A stretch of 52,371 nucleotides of DNA, from positions 1-52,371 of the forward strand of contig JALHRW010000011.1 of NCBI GenBank assembly GCA_022841245.1, in the 5' to 3' direction. The stretch's first letter is position 1, and each line of letters begins with the position of its first letter. The notes below the pieces were generated by a model. It ran no database searches and was not told where the DNA came from. It was given only the letters and a program-made list of their open reading frames with translations. The position numbers were made by a program, and so were the translations under genes. Origin of the DNA: Planctomycetota bacterium. Lineage in GTDB: Bacteria; Planctomycetota; UBA11346. Shown in pieces: positions 7,757-15,877 of this stretch.

Positions 7757-8835
7757 ACCTCCGCCCCCAGCACCGCGGCTATCCCCTGGGCTTTGGCCCG
7801 TGCCTCGTCCCATTCCGCGGCGGGGTCGCTGTCGGCGACGATGCCGCCGCCGGCGCGCAGGGTCAGGCGCGAACCGTCGAGCTCGACCGTGCGGATCGCC
7901 ACCGCCAGTTCGCAGGCGCCATCGCCGACCGTGCCATAGGCACCGCACCAGTGGCCGCGCGACGACCCTTCCAGCTCGGCGATGCGGCGCATGGCGGCGA
8001 GCTTCGGCGCGCCGGTGATCGATCCAGCGGGGAAGCAGGCGGCCAGCACAGCCGACAGCGGGGTGGCCAGGCGCAGCCGGGCGGTGACGTGCGCGACGCG
8101 GTGGTGCAGACGCGGCAGGTCGATGACCGAGCCGGGATCCGCCACCCGCACACCGCCGGGCTCGGCGACGCGGCCGAGATCGTGGCGCATCAGGTCGACG
8201 ATCATCGCCAGCTCGGCGCGCTCCTTGGCGCTGGCGTCGAGCTCGGCGCGCACCGCGGCCTCGCGGCCGGGGACGCGGCGGCGCGTGCCCTTGATCGGAC
8301 GGCACTCGGCGACGCCGTCCCGCACCGACAGGAACAGTTCGGGACTGTTGCCGACGATGGCCGGGCCATCGCCGCCGCGCACGACGCAGGCGAACGCTGC
8401 GGCGTCGGCGCGCAGCAGGGCGAGATGCAGCGCGAGGTCGGGATGCGGGTGCGGCGCGAGGTCGATGGCCCAGGTGCAGGCGAGGTTCAGCTCGTAGACG
8501 TCACCGGCGGCGATCGAGTCGAGCGCGGCGCGGACGCGGGCGATGTGGCCGTCGGCGGACCAGGATGGGGTGGTGCGGAGCGCGATCGGGTTCGTGGTTC
8601 GTGGTTCGTGGTTCGTGGTTCCGCACGCTGCTGCGCAGGTGAGATCCCACGCACGACCTGGAACGGCCGGGAAGTCGTAGGGCAGCACCACGAACCAACG
8701 GCCAGCAGCGTCAAGATCGGCGTACGAGCGAAGCTCGCGCACCGGGCCCACGGCGACATGTCCGATGCTGTCGCGCACAAAGGCGGCCAGCGACGGCTTG
8801 TCCGCCACCCCCAGCAGCGCCTCCGCGTAATTCAC
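7753..8835 (-). CDS. pabB: Chorismate-binding enzyme, aminodeoxychorismate synthase component I
   Basis: This 360-residue protein has the chorismate-binding enzyme core: GNSPELFL, PIKGTRRR (the K-containing form seen in PabB), KERAELAMIVDLMRHDLGRV, FPAGSITGAPKLAAM and a C-terminal RAGGGIVADSDPAAEW. It aminates chorismate to 4-amino-4-deoxychorismate for folate synthesis, with a glutaminase partner not found here. The N-terminal domain is short compared with E. coli PabB. Residues about 72-83 are encoded by a GAACCAC heptamer array (8589-8621) that adds a TTNHEPRTTN loop. The start is GTG at 8835. The stop overlaps the next gene by four bases. A menaquinone or salicylate-type isochorismate synthase is less likely given PIKGT. 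Confidence 0.85.
   Translation of the reverse strand: MNYAEALLGVADKPSLAAFVRDSIGHVAVGPVRELRSYADLDAAGRWFVVLPYDFPAVPGRAWDLTCAAACGTTNHEPRTTNPIALRTTPSWSADGHIARVRAALDSIAAGDVYELNLACTWAIDLAPHPHPDLALHLALLRADAAAFACVVRGGDGPAIVGNSPELFLSVRDGVAECRPIKGTRRRVPGREAAVRAELDASAKERAELAMIVDLMRHDLGRVAEPGGVRVADPGSVIDLPRLHHRVAHVTARLRLATPLSAVLAACFPAGSITGAPKLAAMRRIAELEGSSRGHWCGAYGTVGDGACELAVAIRTVELDGSRLTLRAGGGIVADSDPAAEWDEARAKAQGIAAVLGAEV
8589..8621. repeat. GAACCAC heptamer array inside pabB
   Basis: Four perfect GGTTCGT units (minus-strand GAACCAC in register) plus five bases lie within the pabB coding sequence and encode a TTNHEPRTTN-like segment at residues 72-83. Four units are 28 bp, so the frame is kept by flanking sequence. 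This is a second heptamer family, distinct from CAGCRRC. Confidence 0.9.
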
Positions 8836-8848
8836 GCCGCCCCCCGCG

Positions 8849-8883
8849 GAACCATGAACCGCGAACCACGAACCGCGAACCGG
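8849..8883. repeat. GAACCRC heptamer array between nadC and pabB
   Basis: Five consecutive heptamers (GAACCAT, GAACCGC, GAACCAC, GAACCGC, GAACCGG) fill most of the gap between nadC and pabB. They lie 13 bases upstream of the pabB GTG, so they overlap the region where its ribosome binding site should be. Confidence 0.88.
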
Positions 8884-8893
8884 GGCAATGCCT

Positions 8894-9757
8894 TCACACC
8901 GGGTCGCAGCGCATCGACAGGTCGAGCGCCGCCACGCTGTGGGTCATCGTCCCGGTCGAGATGCGCTCGACGCCGGTCTCGGCGACGGCGCGGATCGACG
9001 CCAGGGTGATGCCGCCGCTGGCTTCGAGCTGGGCGCGCGAGCCGAGGCGGTCGCGTTCGGCGACCGCGGCGCGCAGCAGCTCCGGACCCATGTTGTCGAG
9101 CAGGACGATGTCGGCGCCGGCGGCGATCACCGGCGCGAGGTCGGCGACGCGCTCGATCTCGACCTCGACCGGCACGCCGGGGCCGACGCTGGCGCGGGCC
9201 CGCGCCACCGCCTCGGCCGGGCTGCCGCCGAACAGCGCGATGTGGTTATCCTTGATCAGCACGGCGTCGTACAGGCCGATGCGGTGGTTGAGCCCACCGC
9301 CGCAGACCACGGCGTGCTTCTGCAGCAGGCGCAGGCCCGGCGTGGTCTTCCTGGTGTCGAGGATGCGGGCGCGCGTGCCGGCCACCGCCTCGACCAGGCG
9401 GCGGGTCATGGTCGCGGTGCCGGAGAGGCGCTGCGCCAGGTTCAGCGCGGTGCGCTCGCCGGTGAGCAGGGTGCGCGCCGGGCCGGCGAAGCGCAGGACG
9501 ATGTCGCCGGGCACCACCGCGGTGCCGTCGGCCAGCACGGCGGAGAGTTCGACGCCGCCGCCGCAGGCGGCGAAGACCGGCGCGAACAGCGGCAGGCCGC
9601 ACAGCACGCCGGCCTCCTTGGCCCGCACCACGCCGCTCAGGCGGGCGGCCGGCGGGACCAGGCAGCGGCAGGTGAGGTCATCACCGCCGCGCAGGTCCTC
9701 GGCCAGGGCCAGGCTGATGATCGCGGCGACGTCGGGGTGGTCGTAAGGGGCGTTCAC
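8894..9757 (-). CDS. nadC: Nicotinate-nucleotide pyrophosphorylase (quinolinate phosphoribosyltransferase)
   Basis: The 287-residue protein matches NadC in length and motifs: EDLRGGDDLT near the N-terminus, GERTALNLAQRLSGTAT, the DTRKTTPGLR substrate motif, KHAVVCGGGLNHR, IKDNH, the VEVE strand, LLDNM, and a C-terminal EASGGIT...GVERISTGTMTHS. It converts quinolinate and PRPP to nicotinate mononucleotide in NAD synthesis, in the cytoplasm. The start is GTG at 9757. It is the first gene of a minus-strand run (nadC, pabB, TPR lipoprotein) and is divergent from the secreted Asp-box protein gene, sharing a 181-bp intergenic region that contains several palindromes. Confidence 0.95.
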   Translation of the reverse strand: MNAPYDHPDVAAIISLALAEDLRGGDDLTCRCLVPPAARLSGVVRAKEAGVLCGLPLFAPVFAACGGGVELSAVLADGTAVVPGDIVLRFAGPARTLLTGERTALNLAQRLSGTATMTRRLVEAVAGTRARILDTRKTTPGLRLLQKHAVVCGGGLNHRIGLYDAVLIKDNHIALFGGSPAEAVARARASVGPGVPVEVEIERVADLAPVIAAGADIVLLDNMGPELLRAAVAERDRLGSRAQLEASGGITLASIRAVAETGVERISTGTMTHSVAALDLSMRCDPV

Positions 9758-9825
9758 GCGGGAAACCTATCGCCCAGCCCGAAAACCCCAGCCCGGCCCG
9801 CGGCACACCCCTCCAAACCGGCATT

Positions 9826-9841
9826 CTGCAAAGCGTTGCAG
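9826..9841. promoter_or_regulatory. Palindrome CTGCAA-N4-TTGCAG, candidate operator
   Basis: A perfect 6-bp inverted repeat with a 4-bp spacer (AGCG) lies between nadC and the divergent Asp-box gene. It is LacI/GalR-like in size. No second copy was seen in the window, so the binding protein is unknown. Confidence 0.4.
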
Positions 9842-9851
9842 GCCGGTGGCG

Positions 9852-9872
9852 GAGCGGTTCAATGGACCGCTC
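9852..9872. promoter_or_regulatory. Palindrome GAGCGGT-N7-ACCGCTC
   Basis: A perfect 7-bp inverted repeat with a 7-bp spacer lies 11 bases after the previous palindrome in the nadC / Asp-box gene intergenic region. It could be a regulator site or a small mRNA hairpin. Confidence 0.4.
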
Positions 9873-9894
9873 AGCTATCCTGGTCACAGAAGTG

Positions 9895-9914
9895 TTTGGT
9901 CAACGTTGTCCTTT
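9895..9914 (+). promoter_or_regulatory. Candidate LacI-family operator upstream of the Asp-box gene
   Basis: The left half TTTGGTCAAC (9895-9904) matches the TTTGGTTRAC half of the strong palindrome at 15757-15780 at nine of ten bases, and the centre is the same ACGTT. The right half is weaker. It lies 25 bases upstream of the ATG at 9939. The likely regulator is the LacI-family protein encoded at 15878. Confidence 0.5.
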
Positions 9915-9938
9915 TAACCTGCCGACCCCGGAAGTCCT

Positions 9939-12611
9939 ATGCCCCGCTGCACCCTCCCCGTCTCCGCCCTGCTCCTCGCCTGCGCCCCGCTGATGGCCGG
10001 CGACGCGCCACCCGCCGAATCGTGGCAGGCGGTCGGCTGGGGCGGCGGTGCCTACTACTTCGCGGTGTCGTGGCACCCGACCGATGGCAATGTCATCTAC
10101 CTGGGCAGCGACTGCGCCGGCCTCTACAGCACGGCGAACAAGGCCAAGCAGTGGGACTTCGCCAACAACGGCATCACCGACTACGCCGTCTACAGCACCG
10201 CGACCGGTCCGGCCGCCCCCGACATGGTCTACGCGCTGACCGACGGCGGCCTGCACAAGAGCACCGACCGGGCCAGGAGCTGGACCTTCGTCGCCGACAG
10301 CGCCAAGGACAAGCTGGACATCCGCTCGAAGCGCGACGGCTCGGTGCGCGCCATCGCCATCGACCCCAAGAACGCCGACGTCGTCTACGTCGGCTCGCAC
10401 ACCGGCAAGCTGTGGAAGACCAGCGACGGCGCCAAGACCTGGACCGAGCTGGCCTACCGCGAGGTCTTCCCCAAGCCGGCGCCGCCGCCCGCCTACACCG
10501 GGGCCAGCTCGGTGCGCCTCAACTACGACGCCGGCGCCGCCGGCAAGGATCCGATGGGCCGGATCAGCAAGTTCTACGGCCCCGGCGAGAAGGCGAAGGA
10601 CTGGTCGGCGTTCAAGCGCATGACCGCGCGCTTCATGCTGCCCGCCGACGCCCCCGCGGTGCAGATGCAGCTGGTGGTGCAGAGCGGCGACAGCTGGAAG
10701 TGGCAGCAGGGCGACTGGATCGAAGGCAAGCCCGGCGCCTGGGTCGAGGTGCCGCTCGATCTGAGCAAGCTCAGCGATCTCAATTCGGTGCGCATGATCC
10801 ACATCGCCGTACGCACCTTCCAGCCGGGCTGGAAGGGCGGCATCCAGGTCGATGCGGTGGCGCTGCACACCGATCCGGCCGGCACGCTGGAGGCAGGTGC
10901 GGTCGCCGACGGTAAGTCCACCGTGCTGGTGGCGGACTGGGAGAAGGATGCCGACGGCTGGACCGCCAACAGCCAGGGCGACGACTACCGCAAGGTCACC
11001 GGCCTCCGCCAGGGCGCCGAGAAGACCGGCGGCGACGTGCTATCCTCGGTCGCGGTCGCCGGCGACGGCGCGCTGTACGTCACCAACACCAAGCTCGGTG
11101 CGCTGCGCAGCGATGACGCCGGCACCACCTGGGTGCCGCTGGCGACGCCGAAGTCGGCGATGAGCATCAGCACCACGCCCGATCCCAAGGTGCTGTGGCT
11201 GTCCGCCGCCCAGGCCGGCGCGCTGCGCTCGACCGACCGCGGCCAGACCTGGACCCCGGTCGCCTTCTCGGACAAGCAGAGCGCCAAGCTGGCGGTGCGC
11301 GAAGTCATCGTCGCCCCGAGCCGGCCGCAACGCGTCTACGCCATCGCCACCATCGACTGGGGCGGCCACTTCTACGCTTCCGATGACGGCGGCACCACCT
11401 GGACGCACAACACCCTGGTGCACAACGACACCACCGGCAATCCGACCAACCCGGACGAGGTCGGCGCCAACGAATGGGTCAAGGGCACCAGCGGCCTGAG
11501 CTCGATCAAGAACATCGCGGTCAACCCGCAGAATCCCGACGAGTTCTTCATCGCCGGCAACTGGCGCAACATCTTCAGCGGCGACGGCGGCAAGACCCTG
11601 GAAGAGCGCTCCACCGGCGCCGACAACACCTGCACCACCGACATCCAGTTCCTCGGCGACCGGACCTACGCCACCGCGATGGACGAGGGCCTGCTGGTCA
11701 CCGAGAATGGCGGCAAGCAGTGGAAGCAGCTCTGGCCGCTGAAGTACGACATCAACACCAGCGGCCATTTCTGGCGCGTGCGCGTGGCCAAGGTCGACGG
11801 CCAGGACCGCATCGTCACCACCGGCTCGCCGTGGAAGTCCTTCGGCGACCCGAAGTGCGCCAACCGCGCCTACTTCAGCGCCGACGGCGGTGCGACCTTC
11901 ACCATCAGCAACGCCGGCCTGCCCGACTACGTGCCGAACGTGAACTGCATGTGGGGCCGCAGCTTCCCCCGCGCCCTGGCCCAGCATCCGACCGACCCGA
12001 ACATCCTCTACCTGGGCATGGACGGCGATGCCGAACCGGCCAAGAACCTGCCCGGCGGCGGCATCTTCCGCTCCGCCGATGCCGGCCGGACCTGGACGCG
12101 CTGCGCCACCCAGCCCGGCGGCCTGCGCCTCTACTACGGCCTGGTGGTCGATCCGACCAACCCGAAGCGGCTCTACTACAGCGTCTGCGGCAACGGCGGC
12201 GGCGCCTGGATGAGCGAAGACGAGGGCGCGACCTGGACGCACATCTTCAAGAACGAGCCGTGGCCCTTCAACATCGAGGTGTCGAAAGAGGGCGCAGTGC
12301 TGGTCGGCGGCAACAACCTGTGGCGCAGCACCGACCAGGGCAAGAGCTGGAAGAAGCTGACCAGCTTCACCGGCGACCCGACCATCGTCGGCATCGCCAC
12401 CGATCCGGCTGACGCCAAGCGCTTCTGGATCTCGCGTACCACCTGGGACAGCAGCAGTCACGGCGGCATCTACCGCACCGTCGACGGCGGCGCGACCTGG
12501 CAGGAGATCACCGGCGACATCCCCTTCCGCAAGCCGCAGATCCTGCGTTACAACGCCGAAAAGCGCGAATTGTGGGCGGCCGGAGCCGGCATCTTCAAGC
12601 TCGCGCAGTAA
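9939..12611 (+). CDS. Secreted Asp-box beta-propeller protein, GH74/sialidase-like
   Basis: The 890-residue protein has an N-terminal signal peptide (MPRCTLPVSALLLACAPLMAG). It contains about a dozen Asp-box-like turns of the S-x-D-x-G-x-T-W type, for example SDDAGTTW, STDRGQTW, SDDGGTTW, SEDEGATW, STDQGKSW and TVDGGATW, together with YLGSDCAGLYS and VDPTNPKRLYYS strands typical of two-propeller GH74 or VPS10/BNR folds. A beta-sandwich-like insert (about residues 180-310, SVRLNYDAG ... VALHTD) interrupts the first propeller and resembles a carbohydrate-binding module. It is probably an exported glycan-degrading or glycan-binding protein. The start has GGAA five bases upstream. A LacI-type operator-like site lies 25 bases upstream. 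Xyloglucanase activity is not assured because many Asp-box proteins are not hydrolases. Confidence 0.75.
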   Translation: MPRCTLPVSALLLACAPLMAGDAPPAESWQAVGWGGGAYYFAVSWHPTDGNVIYLGSDCAGLYSTANKAKQWDFANNGITDYAVYSTATGPAAPDMVYALTDGGLHKSTDRARSWTFVADSAKDKLDIRSKRDGSVRAIAIDPKNADVVYVGSHTGKLWKTSDGAKTWTELAYREVFPKPAPPPAYTGASSVRLNYDAGAAGKDPMGRISKFYGPGEKAKDWSAFKRMTARFMLPADAPAVQMQLVVQSGDSWKWQQGDWIEGKPGAWVEVPLDLSKLSDLNSVRMIHIAVRTFQPGWKGGIQVDAVALHTDPAGTLEAGAVADGKSTVLVADWEKDADGWTANSQGDDYRKVTGLRQGAEKTGGDVLSSVAVAGDGALYVTNTKLGALRSDDAGTTWVPLATPKSAMSISTTPDPKVLWLSAAQAGALRSTDRGQTWTPVAFSDKQSAKLAVREVIVAPSRPQRVYAIATIDWGGHFYASDDGGTTWTHNTLVHNDTTGNPTNPDEVGANEWVKGTSGLSSIKNIAVNPQNPDEFFIAGNWRNIFSGDGGKTLEERSTGADNTCTTDIQFLGDRTYATAMDEGLLVTENGGKQWKQLWPLKYDINTSGHFWRVRVAKVDGQDRIVTTGSPWKSFGDPKCANRAYFSADGGATFTISNAGLPDYVPNVNCMWGRSFPRALAQHPTDPNILYLGMDGDAEPAKNLPGGGIFRSADAGRTWTRCATQPGGLRLYYGLVVDPTNPKRLYYSVCGNGGGAWMSEDEGATWTHIFKNEPWPFNIEVSKEGAVLVGGNNLWRSTDQGKSWKKLTSFTGDPTIVGIATDPADAKRFWISRTTWDSSSHGGIYRTVDGGATWQEITGDIPFRKPQILRYNAEKRELWAAGAGIFKLAQ

Positions 12612-12717
12612 CCCAGGCACCACGGTTCCTTTCACAGGAGACACAGAGGCTCGAAGGAGAAGGGCCATGGTCGTGATGGATGATCCTGTGAATCGAGTGC
12701 ATCAACCCAGGAAACGC

Positions 12718-12993
12718 ATGCCCCGCCCGCTCCCGCTGCTCGGATCCATCCTCGCCGCCGCGATGGCCTGCGCCCCCGCCGGCGAGGCCGTCCTCCTGCC
12801 CTCCGCGATCGCGGTGGGCGCGGGCCAGGTGGTGGCGAACGCGCCGCCCGAGGAGCTGCCCGAGTTCGGCCTCGACCTGCAGCTCGATGTCGGCGACGCC
12901 GACGGCCGCCGCCTGCAGATGACCTACGCCACCGGCACCAACGAGGCGTGGATCACCAGCGAACGCTTCCTGACCATGCGCATCTCCCCCTGA
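12718..12993 (+). CDS. Small secreted protein, function unknown
   Basis: I do not recognise this 91-residue product. It begins with a signal peptide-like stretch (MPRPLPLLGSILAAAMACAPAGEA) followed by a short, mostly beta-predicted region ending in RISP. It lies between the Asp-box gene and the polysaccharide deacetylase gene, eight bases upstream of the latter's start, so it is probably co-transcribed. An ATG at 12667 with a strong AGGAG sequence is in frame and would add 17 residues; the 12718 start has AGGA six bases upstream and gives a normal signal peptide. It could be the remnant of a larger protein. Confidence 0.5.
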   Translation: MPRPLPLLGSILAAAMACAPAGEAVLLPSAIAVGAGQVVANAPPEELPEFGLDLQLDVGDADGRRLQMTYATGTNEAWITSERFLTMRISP

Positions 12994-13001
12994 GGTCCAC
13001 C

Positions 13002-13973
13002 ATGTCCGCCATCCGCCTCCTCTCCTCCCTCGCGGTCGTCGCCACGCTGGCCTCGACCATCGCCGCCGCCGATGGCGACACGCGCATCGCCAGGTGGAAG
13101 GACGACAAGGCCGCCGCCATCGTGCTGATGTTCGACGACAGCATCCCCAGCCATGTCAAAAACGTGATGCCGGAACTGAAGAAGCGCGGCCTGACCGGCA
13201 CCTTCTACATCAATCCGGGCGCCGGCCATTTCGCTGCGACCCGTTCGACCTGGGAGAAGGACGCGACCGCCGATGGCTACGAGCTGGGCAACCACACCAT
13301 GACGCATAAAGGAGCGAAGAGCCTGGCGGATGCCGAGCGCGAGATCGGCGGTTGCCACGAATGGATCCGCACCGTGACCCCGGCCATGCCCTGGCCGCGT
13401 CTGGTCTCCTGGGCCCAGCCCGGTGGCTGCCCGTGGACGGTCGACAAGGCCGACATGGACGCGCTGCTGGCGAAGAACCACCTGGTCAAGCGCCCCGACT
13501 TCGGCGGGCGCGGCGCGACCATCGCCTTCAAGAGCGGCCCCGAGTACGTCGCCCACCTCGACAAGGCGATCAAGGCCGGGTCGATGGAATGCATCATCTA
13601 CCACGGCGTCGGCGGCGACTGGCTGGCCGCGACCATGCCGCAGTTCGTCGAGCTGCTCGACGGCATGGAGGCACGCAAGGACAAGCTGTGGGTCACCGGC
13701 CACATCCCGGCCCACCAGTACGCCATCGAGCGCGATGCGGCGACGGTGCAGGTCAGCGCGAAGACCACTTCGAAGATCGCACTGACGCTGTCATGCACCG
13801 CCGATCCGGCCCTCTACGACCAGCCGCTGACCCTGGTCACCAGCGTGCCCGCCAGCTGGACCGCCTGCATCGTGACCCAGGGCAAAACCAGCAGCGAGGT
13901 CGCGGCCAAGGCTGGCGCGCTGATATTCGACGCCCTGCCGGGCAGCGAACCCATAGTCATCACGAAGAAGTAA
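13002..13973 (+). CDS. Secreted polysaccharide deacetylase (NodB/CE4-like)
   Basis: The 323-residue product has a signal peptide (about 1-23, ending TIAAADG) and a NodB-type domain: MFDDS with the metal-binding aspartate pair, TGTFYINPGAGHF, and NHTMTH carrying the two metal-ligand histidines. A C-terminal beta domain (about 245-323) follows. The family removes N- or O-acetyl groups from glycans outside the cytoplasm. A GAGGT ribosome-binding sequence lies six bases upstream of the ATG. It is followed after five bases by the DUF4380 gene. Whether it acts on xylan acetyl groups, peptidoglycan or chitin-like polymers is not clear; the cluster suggests a dietary glycan. Confidence 0.85.
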   Translation: MSAIRLLSSLAVVATLASTIAAADGDTRIARWKDDKAAAIVLMFDDSIPSHVKNVMPELKKRGLTGTFYINPGAGHFAATRSTWEKDATADGYELGNHTMTHKGAKSLADAEREIGGCHEWIRTVTPAMPWPRLVSWAQPGGCPWTVDKADMDALLAKNHLVKRPDFGGRGATIAFKSGPEYVAHLDKAIKAGSMECIIYHGVGGDWLAATMPQFVELLDGMEARKDKLWVTGHIPAHQYAIERDAATVQVSAKTTSKIALTLSCTADPALYDQPLTLVTSVPASWTACIVTQGKTSSEVAAKAGALIFDALPGSEPIVITKK

Positions 13974-13978
13974 ATCCC

Positions 13979-14962
13979 ATGCTTCTCCGGATCCCGCTCT
14001 TCTGCCTGCTGCTGGCGGGCCTGCACGCTGGCGAGGCGGTGGCCGAGGCCCCGCCTGCGAACGCCGAGTGGCGCAGCCAGTGCCTGATGATCGATAACGG
14101 CAAAGTCCGCGTCATCGCCGATCCGCTGCACGGTGGCCGCCTCATCGCCTACGGTCCCGTGGGCGGCAACATCCTGCAGGACAACCTCGCCCACCCCGAG
14201 TGGCTGTTCCCGAACAACGACCACTGGACCGGCCCCGCCGGCGGCCGCTTCGACATCGGACCCGAGGAAGTGGTGCCGGCGCATCCGGCGCTGTGGACCG
14301 GACCGTGGAATGCCGACCGGCCCGATCCGCTGCGCCTCCGCCTGACCAGCCCCGCGGACGAGGCCAGCGGGCTGCAGCTGATCCGCGACTTCGTCCTCGG
14401 CCGCGACTCGACCCGCCTGCGCTGCACCCAGACCATGCGCAACATCACCGACCGGCCACTGCGCCGTTCGTACTGGGGCCGCTCGCTGGTCGACTGCGGC
14501 GGGATCAGCGTGGTGCCGCTCAATCCGGACAGCCGCTTCCCGCACGGCTACGTGACCTATTCGGGCTGGAAGACCAACCAGATCAGCCTGAAGCCCAAGG
14601 ATCCGTCGGTGACCATCCGCGACGGCTTCGCCATCGTCGGGCCCGGACTGGAGACCAAGCTGGGCTTCGACGGGACTGCCGGCTGGATCGCGCATCTGTC
14701 GCCCACGGGCGTGCTGTTCGTCAAGCGCTACACCGTGTTCCCCGACCGCCGCTATACCGGCGTCGCCGGCCTGACCGCCTCGCTGTGGTCGGATGGCAAG
14801 AGCCTCCTCGAGATCGAGCCGCTCGGCCCCGAGGAGCACCTCGCCCCGGGCGAAAGCGCCTCGTTCAGCGAGGATTGGTGGCTGCTGCCGCATCCGTTCC
14901 CCGGCACGGTCGAACAGGTCGATCCGCTGGCGGTGGCACGGATCGTCGCTGGGTTGAAGTAG
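13979..14962 (+). CDS. Secreted DUF4380-like protein (mutarotase-type beta-sandwich)
   Basis: The 327-residue product begins with a signal peptide (MLLRIPLFCLLLAGLHAG). The remainder resembles DUF4380 proteins: ENGxxR-like strand MIDNGKVRVIADPLHGGRLIAYG, NDHWTGPAGGRFDIGPE, RSYWGRSLV, and a late GESASFSEDWWLLP. These proteins have a galactose mutarotase-like fold and are common in PVC-group glycan clusters; no biochemical role is established that I can cite. It begins five bases after the deacetylase stop and is the last gene of this plus-strand set. It converges on the pseudopilin gene. Confidence 0.65.
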   Translation: MLLRIPLFCLLLAGLHAGEAVAEAPPANAEWRSQCLMIDNGKVRVIADPLHGGRLIAYGPVGGNILQDNLAHPEWLFPNNDHWTGPAGGRFDIGPEEVVPAHPALWTGPWNADRPDPLRLRLTSPADEASGLQLIRDFVLGRDSTRLRCTQTMRNITDRPLRRSYWGRSLVDCGGISVVPLNPDSRFPHGYVTYSGWKTNQISLKPKDPSVTIRDGFAIVGPGLETKLGFDGTAGWIAHLSPTGVLFVKRYTVFPDRRYTGVAGLTASLWSDGKSLLEIEPLGPEEHLAPGESASFSEDWWLLPHPFPGTVEQVDPLAVARIVAGLK

Positions 14963-14963
14963 C

Positions 14964-14983
14964 GGCGCTGGTCGCTGGCGGCT
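14964..14983. repeat. Degenerate heptamer cluster
   Basis: About three imperfect units (GGCGCT, GGTCGCT, GGCGGCT) lie between the convergent DUF4380 and pseudopilin genes, just beyond the DUF4380 stop. They are a decayed or incipient member of the CAGCRRC family. Confidence 0.55.
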
Positions 14984-14991
14984 GAGCCGAC

Positions 14992-15738
14992 TCAGGGCAG
15001 CCGCCTGGTGCCCTGGTTGAGGTAGGGTCGCCAGAGCGGTTCGGTCGGCGTGTCCCATTTCTCTTCCGCATACATCGCCAGACCTGGCGAAACGGGCGCT
15101 GTCACCACCCGACCATCGCCGCACAGCAAGTTGGTGCCGCGATTATGCACCCGGCGTACCCGCTGGTCGTTGACGTTGTCGATACCCCAGTTCTGCCGAC
15201 CGCTATTGGTGGCCCAGTATTCGCACAGCAGAGCCTTCTCGGCCGGCTTGCGCATGGTGCTGAGTGTCGGTACCGGCGGCTTGTTGTTGCGGTACCAGGT
15301 CATCGGGTCCGGACTCCAGATGATCCAGGCGAAGAAGAGGTTCGCTGGGCGGGAGTCGTAAAAAACGCCCGGATAGGAGTAGGTCAGCATCAGCGGGTAG
15401 TTGTCGTTGGTGCGTGCCGGCGCCGACGGGCAGCGCGAGATGCCGATGCGGTTCACCTGGGCGGTGACGGTGTTGTCCCAGATCAGCGGCACCGGGTTGC
15501 CGGTGGTGTTGAGGTACTCATCGAGTTCCTGGTTCCACATCCCCGAGGTCAGCGAGCCGTCGTTGTCGCTGGCATAGGTCATGAAGCCGACGCCGAACTG
15601 GCGCAGGTTGTTCATGCACACCGTGCTGCGGGCGGAGTTCTTCACCAGACCGATGGCCGGCAGCAGCATCGATGCCAGCACCGCGATGATGCTGATCACC
15701 ACGAGCAGCTCGATCAGGGTGAAGCCCCGGCGGTTCAT
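14992..15738 (-). CDS. Type II secretion-like pseudopilin with H-X9-DG motif
   Basis: The 248-residue product starts with a five-residue leader and class III prepilin cleavage site (G before [24 protein letters not shown]), then the conserved hydrophobic helix, CMNNLRQ, and near the C-terminus a histidine followed by nine residues and DG ([12 protein letters not shown]). This H-X9-DG pattern marks a large pseudopilin group abundant in Planctomycetota, Lentisphaerota and Verrucomicrobiota. No secretion genes lie beside it. It is divergent from the LacI regulator and has a near-perfect operator at -19 to -42 from its ATG, so it is probably controlled together with the glycan genes. It may form surface fibres for polymer capture; that is inference. 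Confidence 0.85.
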   Translation of the reverse strand: MNRRGFTLIELLVVISIIAVLASMLLPAIGLVKNSARSTVCMNNLRQFGVGFMTYASDNDGSLTSGMWNQELDEYLNTTGNPVPLIWDNTVTAQVNRIGISRCPSAPARTNDNYPLMLTYSYPGVFYDSRPANLFFAWIIWSPDPMTWYRNNKPPVPTLSTMRKPAEKALLCEYWATNSGRQNWGIDNVNDQRVRRVHNRGTNLLCGDGRVVTAPVSPGLAMYAEEKWDTPTEPLWRPYLNQGTRRLP

Positions 15739-15756
15739 GGCCGACAGGCTATCCGA

Positions 15757-15780
15757 TTTTTGGTTGACGTTAACCAAAAA
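15757..15780. promoter_or_regulatory. LacI-family operator, near-perfect 24-bp palindrome
   Basis: Left arm TTTTTGGTTGAC (15757-15768) and right arm GTTAACCAAAAA (15769-15780) are reverse complements except at one position, with a central CG typical of LacI-family sites. It lies between the divergent pseudopilin and LacI-type genes, so it could control both. A half-matching copy occurs at 9895-9914. Confidence 0.75.
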
Positions 15781-15877
15781 GTGCGGCCGAGCGCTCTGGC
15801 CCAGCCACACACGCGACCACGATTGCCAAGCCGCCATAGGTGGCAGGATACGCTTCCACCGTGGAGATGCCATCGCG

